A DNA stretch of 13,188 nt, taken from assembly GCF_020216885.1 (NCBI RefSeq), contig NZ_JAIWON010000118.1:1-13188 (forward strand), read 5' to 3'. Both the position numbers and the translations under genes were made by a program. The stretch comes from Zymomonas sp. (GTDB lineage: Bacteria > Pseudomonadota > Alphaproteobacteria > Sphingomonadales > Sphingomonadaceae). This document shows, in pieces, positions 6,925 to 12,357 of the stretch (position 1 is the first letter of the stretch; each line of letters begins with the position of its first letter). The notes beneath the pieces were generated by a model. The model made no database searches and was not told where the DNA came from. It worked only from the letters and a program-made list of their open reading frames with translations.

Positions 6925-7312
6925 CCCTTAAGCTACCTCTGCGGCAGTGAACTGTAATCCTGCACACCCTTTCAGAAGTTTACGTTTCTAAGCTGCCTGT
7001 GCGGCAGTGAACAAGATGTAAAGTTTCGCCTGCGCCTAGATTAATTTCTAAGCTGCCTGTGCGGCAGTGAACCTCGGCGCACTATTTATGGCTGATTGTA
7101 TGGATTTCTAAGCTGCCTGTGCGGCAGTGAACCTTTTGTGGCACTGGATAACGAGCAGCGAGACTTTCTAAGCTGCCTGTGCGGCAGTGAACATTAGTCA
7201 AGAACTTTATCTCCGGCACCCATATTTCTAAGCTGCCTGTGCGGCAGTGAACGTAAGGCCACTAAAACCGCCATTGCACATCATTTTCTAAGCTGCCTGT
7301 GCGGCAGTGAAC
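6925..7312 (-). CRISPR. Type I-F CRISPR array: 7 repeats, 6 spacers, no cas genes in the window
   Basis: Six identical 28-bp repeats start at 6985, 7045, 7105, 7165, 7225 and 7285. A seventh at 6925-6952 differs at six positions (four at its left end, two inside). Each of the six spacers is exactly 32 bp, giving a 60-bp period, as expected for type I-F. Read on the minus strand the repeat begins GTTCACTGCCGCACAG and ends CTTAGAAA, with the CTGCCGCACAGGCAG hairpin of the I-F (Ypest) class that Cas6f cuts. The degenerate copy marks the leader-distal end, so transcription runs leftward from the AT-rich leader right of 7312. Interference would depend on cas genes elsewhere in the genome. I found no spacer match inside the window. 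Confidence 0.98.
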
Positions 7313-7467
7313 TAGAGGCAATAGATAGAATCGCCCCTAAAATAAAGGGATATCTCGCCAAAAAGGCAAAATAACCCTAAAAAATACGCCCATATGTAAC
7401 ATATTGAATTTAAATGATTTTTTATACCCTCGAAAAAAGAGGGTCAAAATAAGGGTCAAATTTGACC
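7313..7467 (-). promoter_or_regulatory. CRISPR leader with a candidate promoter, IHF-like site and palindromic operator
   Basis: The sequence right of the last repeat is AT-rich and non-coding, as leaders are. On the minus strand a promoter-like pair stands at TTGACC (complement of 7442-7447) and TATAAA (complement of 7421-7426). The 15-base spacing is short; TAAAAA two bases further gives 17. Initiation would fall about 100 bases before the first repeat. A near match to the IHF consensus (one mismatch among its nine defined bases) lies at 7397-7409. A perfect 14-bp palindrome GGTCAAATTTGACC (7454-7467) adjoins the -35. The leader identity is well supported; the individual sites are inferences. 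Confidence 0.6.
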
Positions 7468-7506
7468 TTAGAAGAGTCTTCACAATATCAAAAAGCCATA
7501 CATTCT

Positions 7507-7810
7507 TTAGGCCGTGCTAATAAGAAAATCCATACTCAAGGCTAATATACGCAGCTATTCTCTCGACCAATCTTCGGCAATGCGCAGCATTGAATAGCGC
7601 TTATGCTCCTCTATTCTCGCTATGCTAGGGCTGAAAACGAAACGCATCCATCCAAATTTAACGCTCGGCGGCCATAAGGCGGGTGTAACCTACCACTGTC
7701 AGAAAGCTCATTATTCATGGTTAAAACGGCTTAAAAAGATAGCCATGCCACAACAAGGCAAAATCAAACCCAATTCTGGCTATGTTTCAAAAATATAGAA
7801 CACGGCCTAA
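7507..7810. repeat. 10-bp inverted repeat pair bounding about 300 bp, possible miniature mobile element
   Basis: TTAGGCCGTG (7507-7516) and CACGGCCTAA (7801-7810) are perfect inverted copies 304 bp apart, each flanked outside by TCT (7504-7506 and 7811-7813), which could be a 3-bp target duplication. The interval has no transposase gene. A 10-bp inverted pair could occur by chance, so this is only a candidate. Confidence 0.25.
7555..7689 (-). pseudogene. Possible remnant of a protein-coding region
   Basis: A minus-strand frame is open for 44 codons before TAG (complement of 7555-7557). It reads with a natural-looking composition (V-K-F-G-W-M-R-F-V-F-S-P-S, then I-A-R-I-E-E-H-K-R-Y and ending R-I-A-E-D-W-S-R-E). 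An ATG at 7647 would leave 30 residues, with no clear ribosome binding site. I do not recognise it; it may be the tail of a decayed gene or chance. Confidence 0.2.
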
Positions 7811-7833
7811 TCTAAAACCACGCGATAAAAGGA

Positions 7834-7865
7834 TAAAAAAGGCCGCTCCTCAAAAGAGCGACCTT
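7834..7865 (-). terminator. Terminator of the entericidin-like gene
   Basis: AAGG (7839-7842) with CCTT (7862-7865) and CGCTC (7844-7848) with GAGCG (7856-7860) form a 9-bp stem with one mismatch around a 7-base loop. On the minus strand it is followed by six T (complement of 7835-7840). It starts 9 bases after the gene's stop codon. Confidence 0.8.
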
Positions 7866-7873
7866 AAAATATC

Positions 7874-8008
7874 CTATTTATTTCTTTCGGCAGAATTAGA
7901 CATCGACTGTCCGGCAGAAGAAAGATCTTGTCCGAAACCCTGTACCGTATTGCATGCAGCCAAGGCCAAAACAGCGGATGCCATTAAACAATGTATCAAA
8001 ATACGCAT
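7874..8008 (-). CDS. Entericidin A/B-family small lipoprotein
   Basis: This 44-residue protein reads M-R-I-L-I-H-C-L-M-A at the start, then a lipobox L-A-A-C with Cys19, directly followed by N-T-V-Q-G-F-G-Q-D-L-S-S-A-G. The C-N-T-x-x-G-x-G-x-D-[ILV] pattern right after the lipid-bearing cysteine is the signature of entericidins, tiny cell-envelope lipoproteins. Enterobacterial EcnA and EcnB act as antidote and toxin lipoproteins linked to stationary phase; the role of alphaproteobacterial copies is little known. A GGGGGA ribosome binding site lies 4 bases before the ATG and a good terminator follows. It has no adjacent second entericidin, so a toxin-antidote pair is not evident. It lies downstream of the candidate stress RNA and phyP on the same strand. 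Confidence 0.88.
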   Translation of the reverse strand: MRILIHCLMASAVLALAACNTVQGFGQDLSSAGQSMSNSAERNK

Positions 8009-8139
8009 TATTCCCCCATCCGGTGCCTTATCCGCACCTAATTCCAGATTTCATAAACGCTCTGGCATATGAAGAAATCGCCTTCACAGCAAAGTTCTTT
8101 TACTGAATTTATATGAACCACAGAATAATGAAAAAACAT

Positions 8140-8242
8140 AAAAAAATGACCCGGAATGTCAGTGAGGGGGGAGGAGGAGACATTCCGGATCATGAATTTT
8201 AAGAAAGTCAGGCTAAGGGGGATAAGCCTACGGACAATCTTG
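8140..8242 (-). ncRNA. Predicted small RNA (about 100 nt) with two C-rich hairpin loops and its own terminator
   Basis: On the minus strand the predicted transcript has a 5' hairpin, AGGCT/AGCCT (plus 8210-8214 and 8225-8229) with loop TATCCCCCTT. Then comes a strong hairpin whose arms (plus 8146-8160 and 8179-8193) pair over 14 bp with one mismatch. Its 18-base loop TCCTCCTCCCCCCTCACT contains CCTCCTCCC, complementary to Shine-Dalgarno sequences. Seven T (complement of 8140-8146) follow, as in an intrinsic terminator. CCUCCUCCC loops define the CcsR/cuckoo RNAs of alphaproteobacteria, and the stress RNA GsrN of Caulobacter pairs with targets through a C-rich loop. The 5' end (about 8242) is inferred from the GGAAC-type promoter at 8249-8274. 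An open frame at 8038-8364 spans both hairpins and is not credible. Confidence 0.6.
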
Positions 8243-8248
8243 CCAATA

Positions 8249-8274
8249 AAACTGCCCGCAAAAAGGAAAGTTCC
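8249..8274 (-). promoter_or_regulatory. Candidate EcfG-type (general stress response) promoter of the small RNA
   Basis: On the minus strand GGAAC (complement of 8270-8274) is followed after exactly 17 bases by GTTT (complement of 8249-8252). The alphaproteobacterial EcfG consensus is GGAAC, 16-17 bases, then CGTT; here the first base of the -10 is A. The same pair with the same spacing occurs upstream of nepR. Confidence 0.5.
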
Positions 8275-8450
8275 CGTTATCCCAATAATTTTTGATAAAT
8301 TTTGAAGCACATGACAATCTGTATAATATGCGGATATAAAAGGTAGAAGCTGTCTTTCCCGCACTATTTTCCGGCTGGGTGGTAGCCGCCCGACCCCTTA
8401 GGCAAGAAGGTGACATTTAAATATAGGACAGAAAAAAGATATCACCCCGA

Positions 8451-8471
8451 TAGAAAAGGCCTCATCAAGGC
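8451..8471 (-). terminator. Probable terminator overlapping the end of phyP
   Basis: On the minus strand GCCT-TGATG-AGGC is a 4-bp stem (plus 8459-8462 with 8468-8471) followed by CTTTTCTA. The stem can be extended by AA/TT across one bulge into the phyP stop codon. Short but well placed. Confidence 0.5.
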
Positions 8472-10124
8472 TTAATCCGGCAATATATCGATATCGTAAT
8501 AATAATAGCCGTCTTCTTCTTTCTCTACCGATTTACCGCCCAACTGCCGCCCAAAGGCGCTGATAATCCGCCGAATAACTTCATTACCCTTACGGGAAGA
8601 TAGCTGTTTCAAGGCCTCGGCTCGGATCTCCATGCCCGCATGGTCGGGGGTGTTTTCAAATTCGGTGCCATGACGATGCAGAATAATGGTAATCGGTAAC
8701 AACGGGTCAACAGCCAAAGAAAAATCGACAATTTCGACCAGAATAAAGGCAATCGGCATCGCCTTTTCCAAAGGCACAAAAACCTGATCTATCTCGGTTT
8801 CAATCTGAAAATTCTTTTCAAATGTTTGCAAGCTGGTTTGTAACCCATTCACCAACTCTTTAATCAGCAAGGATAAATCCAGCCCTTGGCCTTTATCCAG
8901 CTCATTATAATATTGGCGCTGAACAATCGCCAAGGCATTCACTCGCCGCTGGATCGTGGCATAGGCGGATTTTTCTTTGGCGGTTTCGGCTCTGCGGCTA
9001 TGGATGCTCAATAGGCTGGACACAACCTGAAGGTTGTTTTTCACCCGATGATGCACTTCGCGGGTCAACATTTTCTGATGCTGTAAGGCATTGCGAAGGG
9101 CGCGTTCATGGGCGGCCAATCTAACCGCAACATGATAAAAGGCCTTGCTAACCTGTCGGATTTCTCTTGCAGCCCCAATCGAGGCTGGTTTTATCTTCTG
9201 TATTTCGCCTGTTTTACCATAATCGACAATCGCGCTTTGAGTGCGCCGCAGGGGACGCAATAGCATATAATGAACAACCACCCAACCGATGCTCGCCGTC
9301 ATAAACCAGATCAATACGGGCAACAAAACAAACAGCAAATCGACTTTTCTAAAAGGGGGCAGGTTGTTATCGTAAATCAGGTTAATAGAATTATCAAAAG
9401 TCGGAATAACCACCGGATGGCTTTGCTTTAACAAAGGCTTCTTCGGCGATATCAACGGCAATAAATGGCTTTTTTGGGCTAGGAAAAGCGCGGACCCATC
9501 AGGAACAACCTTCCGCTCAATAATTTTCAATAAAGATTCTCGGCCAATCTGTCCGACGACCAGATATTTTGACAGCGGATAATGCCCACCCAAAAAAGAG
9601 AATTGGAGCTGTCCTTCGTTTTCCAGAATATCGACATTATAAAAATTATTTTCACCGGCTGGCTTAAAGGGCAAAAGCACCGCCTGATTCACTTTAAAAT
9701 TGTCACTTTTGCACAGCAACCGCCCCGATATATCCATCAAGGCATAATCCACTGGGACAAAACCAAGGCTTTGCATATGCTGAATCAGAAGGGAGCATTC
9801 GCCCAGATCGGCAAAATCATAGCTACCTTCTTCGTCAAAGATATTCCTGACATCATAGGCCAAGATATCAACAGAATCGTCAATCGTGCGCGCGCTCTCG
9901 GTCGCAATAAGCTGCGCTTCTTTTTGGTGATTAAGGCGGTATTGATGGGACGAAGCGATAAAGGCTCCAAGCGCAACAAAACTCGGCGGAAGCTGTGCCA
10001 AACTTAAAACCACCAACATCCGAAACCATGTGGGCATGGAAACGAAAAGCAGAAATAACCGACGGGTCAAAAGCTGCTTTTTGTGGAAGGTTTTTGAAGG
10101 CGACTTTTTAAAAAATGCCTTCAT
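8472..10124 (-). CDS. phyP: PhyP-like HRxxN sensor histidine-kinase-family protein with degenerate ATPase domain
   Basis: This 550-residue inner-membrane protein has a basic N-terminus, a membrane helix (about 35-57), a periplasmic region (about 58-261), a second helix (about 262-285), a linker starting L-L-R-P-L-R-R, and a HisKA_2-type dimerisation domain with H-H-R-V-K-N-N-L-Q (His359, the HRxxN motif of PhyR-controlling sensors). The last 110 residues align with a HATPase domain only loosely. The N-box reads E-I-V-D-F-S-L, with Phe where the metal-binding Asn should be, and no D-x-G-x-G is seen, though the terminal R-Q-L-G-G strand is kept. In Sphingomonas, PhyP acts as a PhyR phosphatase and negative regulator of the stress response. 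The nepR neighbour 26 bases upstream supports the same role. The ribosome binding site is weak; the ATG at 10124 is the best start. Confidence 0.8.
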   Translation of the reverse strand: MKAFFKKSPSKTFHKKQLLTRRLFLLFVSMPTWFRMLVVLSLAQLPPSFVALGAFIASSHQYRLNHQKEAQLIATESARTIDDSVDILAYDVRNIFDEEGSYDFADLGECSLLIQHMQSLGFVPVDYALMDISGRLLCKSDNFKVNQAVLLPFKPAGENNFYNVDILENEGQLQFSFLGGHYPLSKYLVVGQIGRESLLKIIERKVVPDGSALFLAQKSHLLPLISPKKPLLKQSHPVVIPTFDNSINLIYDNNLPPFRKVDLLFVLLPVLIWFMTASIGWVVVHYMLLRPLRRTQSAIVDYGKTGEIQKIKPASIGAAREIRQVSKAFYHVAVRLAAHERALRNALQHQKMLTREVHHRVKNNLQVVSSLLSIHSRRAETAKEKSAYATIQRRVNALAIVQRQYYNELDKGQGLDLSLLIKELVNGLQTSLQTFEKNFQIETEIDQVFVPLEKAMPIAFILVEIVDFSLAVDPLLPITIILHRHGTEFENTPDHAGMEIRAEALKQLSSRKGNEVIRRIISAFGRQLGGKSVEKEEDGYYYYDIDILPD

Positions 10125-10150
10125 AAAGCACCGATCCGTATCGTTATCAA

Positions 10151-10363
10151 TTAGTTGAGTTTTGCCAAAAGGGCTAGAATGTCATCAGGCACCGCTTCTT
10201 CAACCGTCTGCTGATAGACATTACGCAGGGCAAAACCGATTGCGTTTTTTCGATCTTCCGCCTGCGTTGCCGATTCATCAGCATGTGCGGCATTTCCGGA
10301 AGAAGCCGGTAATTCTTGGGATACTGGCCTTTTATGGTTATGTGCTGTCATGCTGCCATTCAT
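10151..10363 (-). CDS. nepR: NepR-family anti-sigma factor
   Basis: NepR binds the stress sigma factor EcfG and holds it inactive until phosphorylated PhyR takes NepR away. The 70-residue protein has a polar, disordered N-terminal 37 residues and the family core I-G-F-A-L-R-N-V-Y-Q-Q-T-V-E-E-A-V-P-D-D-I-L-A-L-L-split over residues 42-66: helix 1 L-R-x-V-Y, then V-P-D-D and helix 2 L-x-L-L-x-K-L. Length is typical. No strong ribosome binding site precedes the ATG at 10363 or the alternative ATG at 10351. phyP follows after 26 bases, so they form an operon. The usual partners phyR and ecfG are not adjacent. A GGAAC-type promoter about 240 bases upstream suggests EcfG feedback. Confidence 0.9.
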   Translation of the reverse strand: MNGSMTAHNHKRPVSQELPASSGNAAHADESATQAEDRKNAIGFALRNVYQQTVEEAVPDDILALLAKLN

Positions 10364-10556
10364 CTTAGTTATTCTATGATTGGGTCGGATACGGTTCAGT
10401 CTTACCGAGGTAATCTATCTTTCTTATTATAAGATCCATTCATTCTGTCCAGAATCATTATAAAATTTCAACCACAAAAAATGGCTGGATTGATAAGAAT
10501 TTTTAAATTTGATCTACCTCGAAAAAACTTTTTTATTTTATTCGAATTACAAAATG

Positions 10557-10588
10557 TCTGACTGGCATTTTCGGTCAGAAAGTGCCAG
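10557..10588 (-). promoter_or_regulatory. Two interleaved, mutually exclusive hairpins at the start of the nepR leader
   Basis: On the minus strand CTGGCA (10588-10583) can pair with TGCCAG (10567-10562), while TCTGAC (10579-10574) can pair with GTCAGA (10562-10557). The pairings share base 10562 and cross each other, so only one can fully form. They would lie within the first 40 or so nucleotides after the predicted transcription start. Confidence 0.4.
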
Positions 10589-10601
10589 ACTTCATAAAAA
10601 G

Positions 10602-10627
10602 AAACAAAATATTATAGGCTTTGTTCC
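10602..10627 (-). promoter_or_regulatory. Candidate EcfG-type (general stress response) promoter of nepR-phyP
   Basis: On the minus strand GGAAC (complement of 10623-10627) is followed after 17 bases by GTTT (complement of 10602-10605), giving TGTT against the consensus CGTT. Location upstream of nepR fits the known autoregulation of the EcfG regulon. The spacer also holds TATAAT (minus strand), so a sigma-70 promoter could overlap. Confidence 0.55.
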
Positions 10628-10653
10628 TGTCCCATTTCGGGATCTCTTTTATT

Positions 10654-10682
10654 TTCTCAAAATTTAACGATTAAAGCGTTAA
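10654..10682 (-). terminator. Possible weak terminator after the helicase gene
   Basis: On the minus strand TTAACG-CTTTAAT-CGTTAA (plus 10664-10682) is a 6-bp stem followed by ATTTTGAG. The stem is AT-rich. A T-rich stretch (complement of 10684-10697) lies between it and the helicase stop but has no clear hairpin of its own. Confidence 0.35.
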
Positions 10683-10709
10683 CCTAAAAAGAAAAAAGCC
10701 TACAGGAAT

Positions 10710-12188
10710 TTAGTCTTTCTTGACGCTTCTCGCTGTCGTTTTCGGCACTGAATAGTTCAAAAACGGCGGAATCGGGCCATTCCAATCAATCGCTGTTTCC
10801 AAAGCGACAGGCTTCACACGCCGCAAATTTTCAGGACGCAAAGCTTGTTCCTGAGTCCGCGCTTTGCTGACAGGACGCGAAGCTGTGTTTCTTGTGGCTT
10901 GTTTTTTAGGAAAGTCATCTTCACCGCTATCCAGCCGATCTTCTGGTGATTTTTTCGGGGTTTCGGCCTTTCTTGGGGCTTTCCTTGGGCTAGCCGCGGC
11001 TGATTTCTCTTGCGCAGGCTTTGCTTGTTTGGGGCTAGCCGCTTCTTCGCTTTTAGACGGATAGGCGTTTTTCTTTCTGTTCCCTAAACGGGGAATTTCA
11101 ACGCCCATCAATTTTTCAATCGCGGAAATCGCCTCTTCATCAGAGGGGGTAACAAAGGTCAAAGCCTCTCCACTAGCGCCGCCGCGTCCGGTGCGGCCAA
11201 TGCGATGGATATAGTCATCAGGATGGGTCGGCACATCAAAATTAAAGACGTGACTGATCCCTTTAACATCCAGTCCTCTTGCGGCGATATCGGAAGCGAC
11301 CAGAACGCTGATCTGACCCTTTTTGAAACGGTCAAGCTCGCTGCCACGCTCTGGCTGGCTCATATCACCATGAATCTGACCGACGGAAAAGCCTTGCTGC
11401 TCCAAGGTTGTCGCCAACTGTCTCACGGTCGTTTTACGGTTACAAAAGATAATCGCCGTATGGTCTTTTTCTTTTTTTTGCATATCGCACAGCTTCTTTT
11501 TCTTCGAACGGGGCGATACTTCAATTAAACGCTGGTCAATCAGGGTATTGGCCGTTGCAGGCCGGCTAATTTCAATTTGTTTCGGGTTGGACAAGAAACG
11601 ATCAGCCAGCTTTTTAATCGCAGGCGGCATTGTTGCTGAAAAAAGCAAAGTCTGACGACTGGTTGGCAATTTCGTGCAAATGGTTTCAATATCGGGAATA
11701 AATCCCATATCGAGCATCCGGTCAGCTTCATCAATGACCAGCATTTCACAGCTTGAAAGCAGGATTTTCCCCCGCTCGAACAAATCAAGCAAACGTCCGG
11801 GGGTTGCGATCAAAACATCTACCCCTTTTTCAAGGGCAGCTTGCTGTTCTGCCATCGGGACACCCCCGATCAGCAAAGACATCGATAATTTATGATATTT
11901 ACCATATTTCTCGAAATTTTCGGCTACTTGAGCCGCCAATTCCCGCGTCGGTTCCAAAATCAGGGAACGCGGCATTCTTGCCCGACACCGCCCATGCGCC
12001 AGAATATCAATCATCGGCAGAACAAAACTAGCGGTTTTGCCGGTGCCAGTTTGAGCAACCGCGATCAGGTCACGCATCATCAAAACAGACGGGATAGCCG
12101 CTGCCTGAACAGGGGTGGGTTCTTCATATCCCAATTCGGTAACGGCTTGCAGTAGTTCTTTTGAAAGGCCTAGATCGGCAAAGCTCAT
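10710..12188 (-). CDS. DEAD-box RNA helicase, RhlE-like
   Basis: ATP-dependent RNA helicase, expected in ribosome assembly or RNA turnover. From the start at 12188 it has 492 residues and every family motif: Q motif (F-x-x-L-G-L ... P-T-P-V-Q, Gln28), A-Q-T-G-T-G-K-T (45-52), P-T-R-E-L (80-84), T-P-G-R (129-132), D-E-A-D (153-156), S-A-T (184-186), A-R-G-L-D (303-307) and H-R-I-G-R-T-G-R (328-335). The tail (about 360-492) is Lys/Ala/Pro-rich and low-complexity, typical of RhlE-type RNA-binding extensions. The frame stays open to an ATG at 12263, but M-S-F-A-D-L-G-L at 12188 is the classical RhlE N-terminus. No strong ribosome binding site supports either start. Confidence 0.93.
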   Translation of the reverse strand: MSFADLGLSKELLQAVTELGYEEPTPVQAAAIPSVLMMRDLIAVAQTGTGKTASFVLPMIDILAHGRCRARMPRSLILEPTRELAAQVAENFEKYGKYHKLSMSLLIGGVPMAEQQAALEKGVDVLIATPGRLLDLFERGKILLSSCEMLVIDEADRMLDMGFIPDIETICTKLPTSRQTLLFSATMPPAIKKLADRFLSNPKQIEISRPATANTLIDQRLIEVSPRSKKKKLCDMQKKEKDHTAIIFCNRKTTVRQLATTLEQQGFSVGQIHGDMSQPERGSELDRFKKGQISVLVASDIAARGLDVKGISHVFNFDVPTHPDDYIHRIGRTGRGGASGEALTFVTPSDEEAISAIEKLMGVEIPRLGNRKKNAYPSKSEEAASPKQAKPAQEKSAAASPRKAPRKAETPKKSPEDRLDSGEDDFPKKQATRNTASRPVSKARTQEQALRPENLRRVKPVALETAIDWNGPIPPFLNYSVPKTTARSVKKD

Positions 12189-12309
12189 GAAATATCTGAC
12201 CAGAAACAGGCGATAATCCTTATCGGACATCGCGGATGAAATAAAATAAGATGCGGCATCCACATCTTGATAAGTGAAATTCTGCTATAGCAACGGATAT
12301 CCAACCCCG

Positions 12310-12334
12310 CAAATTAAAGTGAATCTTAATTCAC
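12310..12334 (-). terminator. Probable terminator between the exported-protein gene and the helicase gene
   Basis: On the minus strand GTGAAT-TAAG-ATTCAC (plus 12319-12334) is a perfect 6-bp stem with a 4-base loop, followed by TTTAATTT. It lies 24 bases after the upstream gene's stop codon, suggesting that the helicase has its own promoter in 12189-12310. Confidence 0.55.
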
Positions 12335-12357
12335 CGTCGCGGTCATGTCCGAGCCTT

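Larger units (their letters stand above)
7468..7833. other. Non-coding or decayed stretch between the CRISPR leader and the entericidin gene
   Basis: I see no complete gene in these 366 bases. They contain a minus-strand open stretch at 7555-7689 and a 10-bp inverted repeat at 7507-7516 and 7801-7810, both described separately. An open frame starting at 7782 on the plus strand lies over the entericidin gene and its terminator and is not credible. Confidence 0.5.
8009..8471 (-). other. Region between phyP and the entericidin gene
   Basis: These 463 bases have no credible protein gene. They hold the phyP terminator (8451-8471), the candidate stress promoter and the small RNA. The remaining 130 bases before the entericidin start have only a weak -10-like TATAAA (minus strand, near 8110), so entericidin transcription may start there or by readthrough. 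In 8275-8450 I see nothing beyond AT-rich sequence. Confidence 0.5.
10364..10709 (-). other. Long nepR leader and upstream region
   Basis: These 346 bases hold no credible gene (the best short frame, 10481-10561 on the plus strand, is 26 codons with no ribosome binding site). They are AT-rich around 10500-10555 and contain the stress-type promoter, the interleaved inverted repeats and a weak helicase terminator, listed separately. If the promoter call is right, nepR has a leader of roughly 230 nt. Confidence 0.5.

Noticed and set aside
6829..7873. cas genes or a toxin-antitoxin pair around the array
   Set aside because: Both strands were read; no Cas1, Cas2-3, Csy or Cas6f motif and no credible two-gene toxin-antitoxin unit is present.
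7782..8072. 96-codon plus-strand open frame
   Set aside because: It is antisense to the entericidin-like gene and its terminator, and its basic, cysteine-scattered composition is typical of a shadow frame.
8038..8364. 108-codon minus-strand open frame
   Set aside because: It spans the two C-rich hairpins, the seven-T terminator and the stress-type promoter, has no ribosome binding site, and its sequence resembles no protein I know; the RNA interpretation explains the structure better.
9582..10007. 141-codon frame antisense to the phyP-like gene
   Set aside because: No ribosome binding site or recognisable domain; lies wholly over a better supported gene.
10557..10588. H-type pseudoknot in the nepR leader
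   Set aside because: The four arms are in pseudoknot order, but the two stems share a base and the third loop has no length, so alternative hairpins are more realistic.
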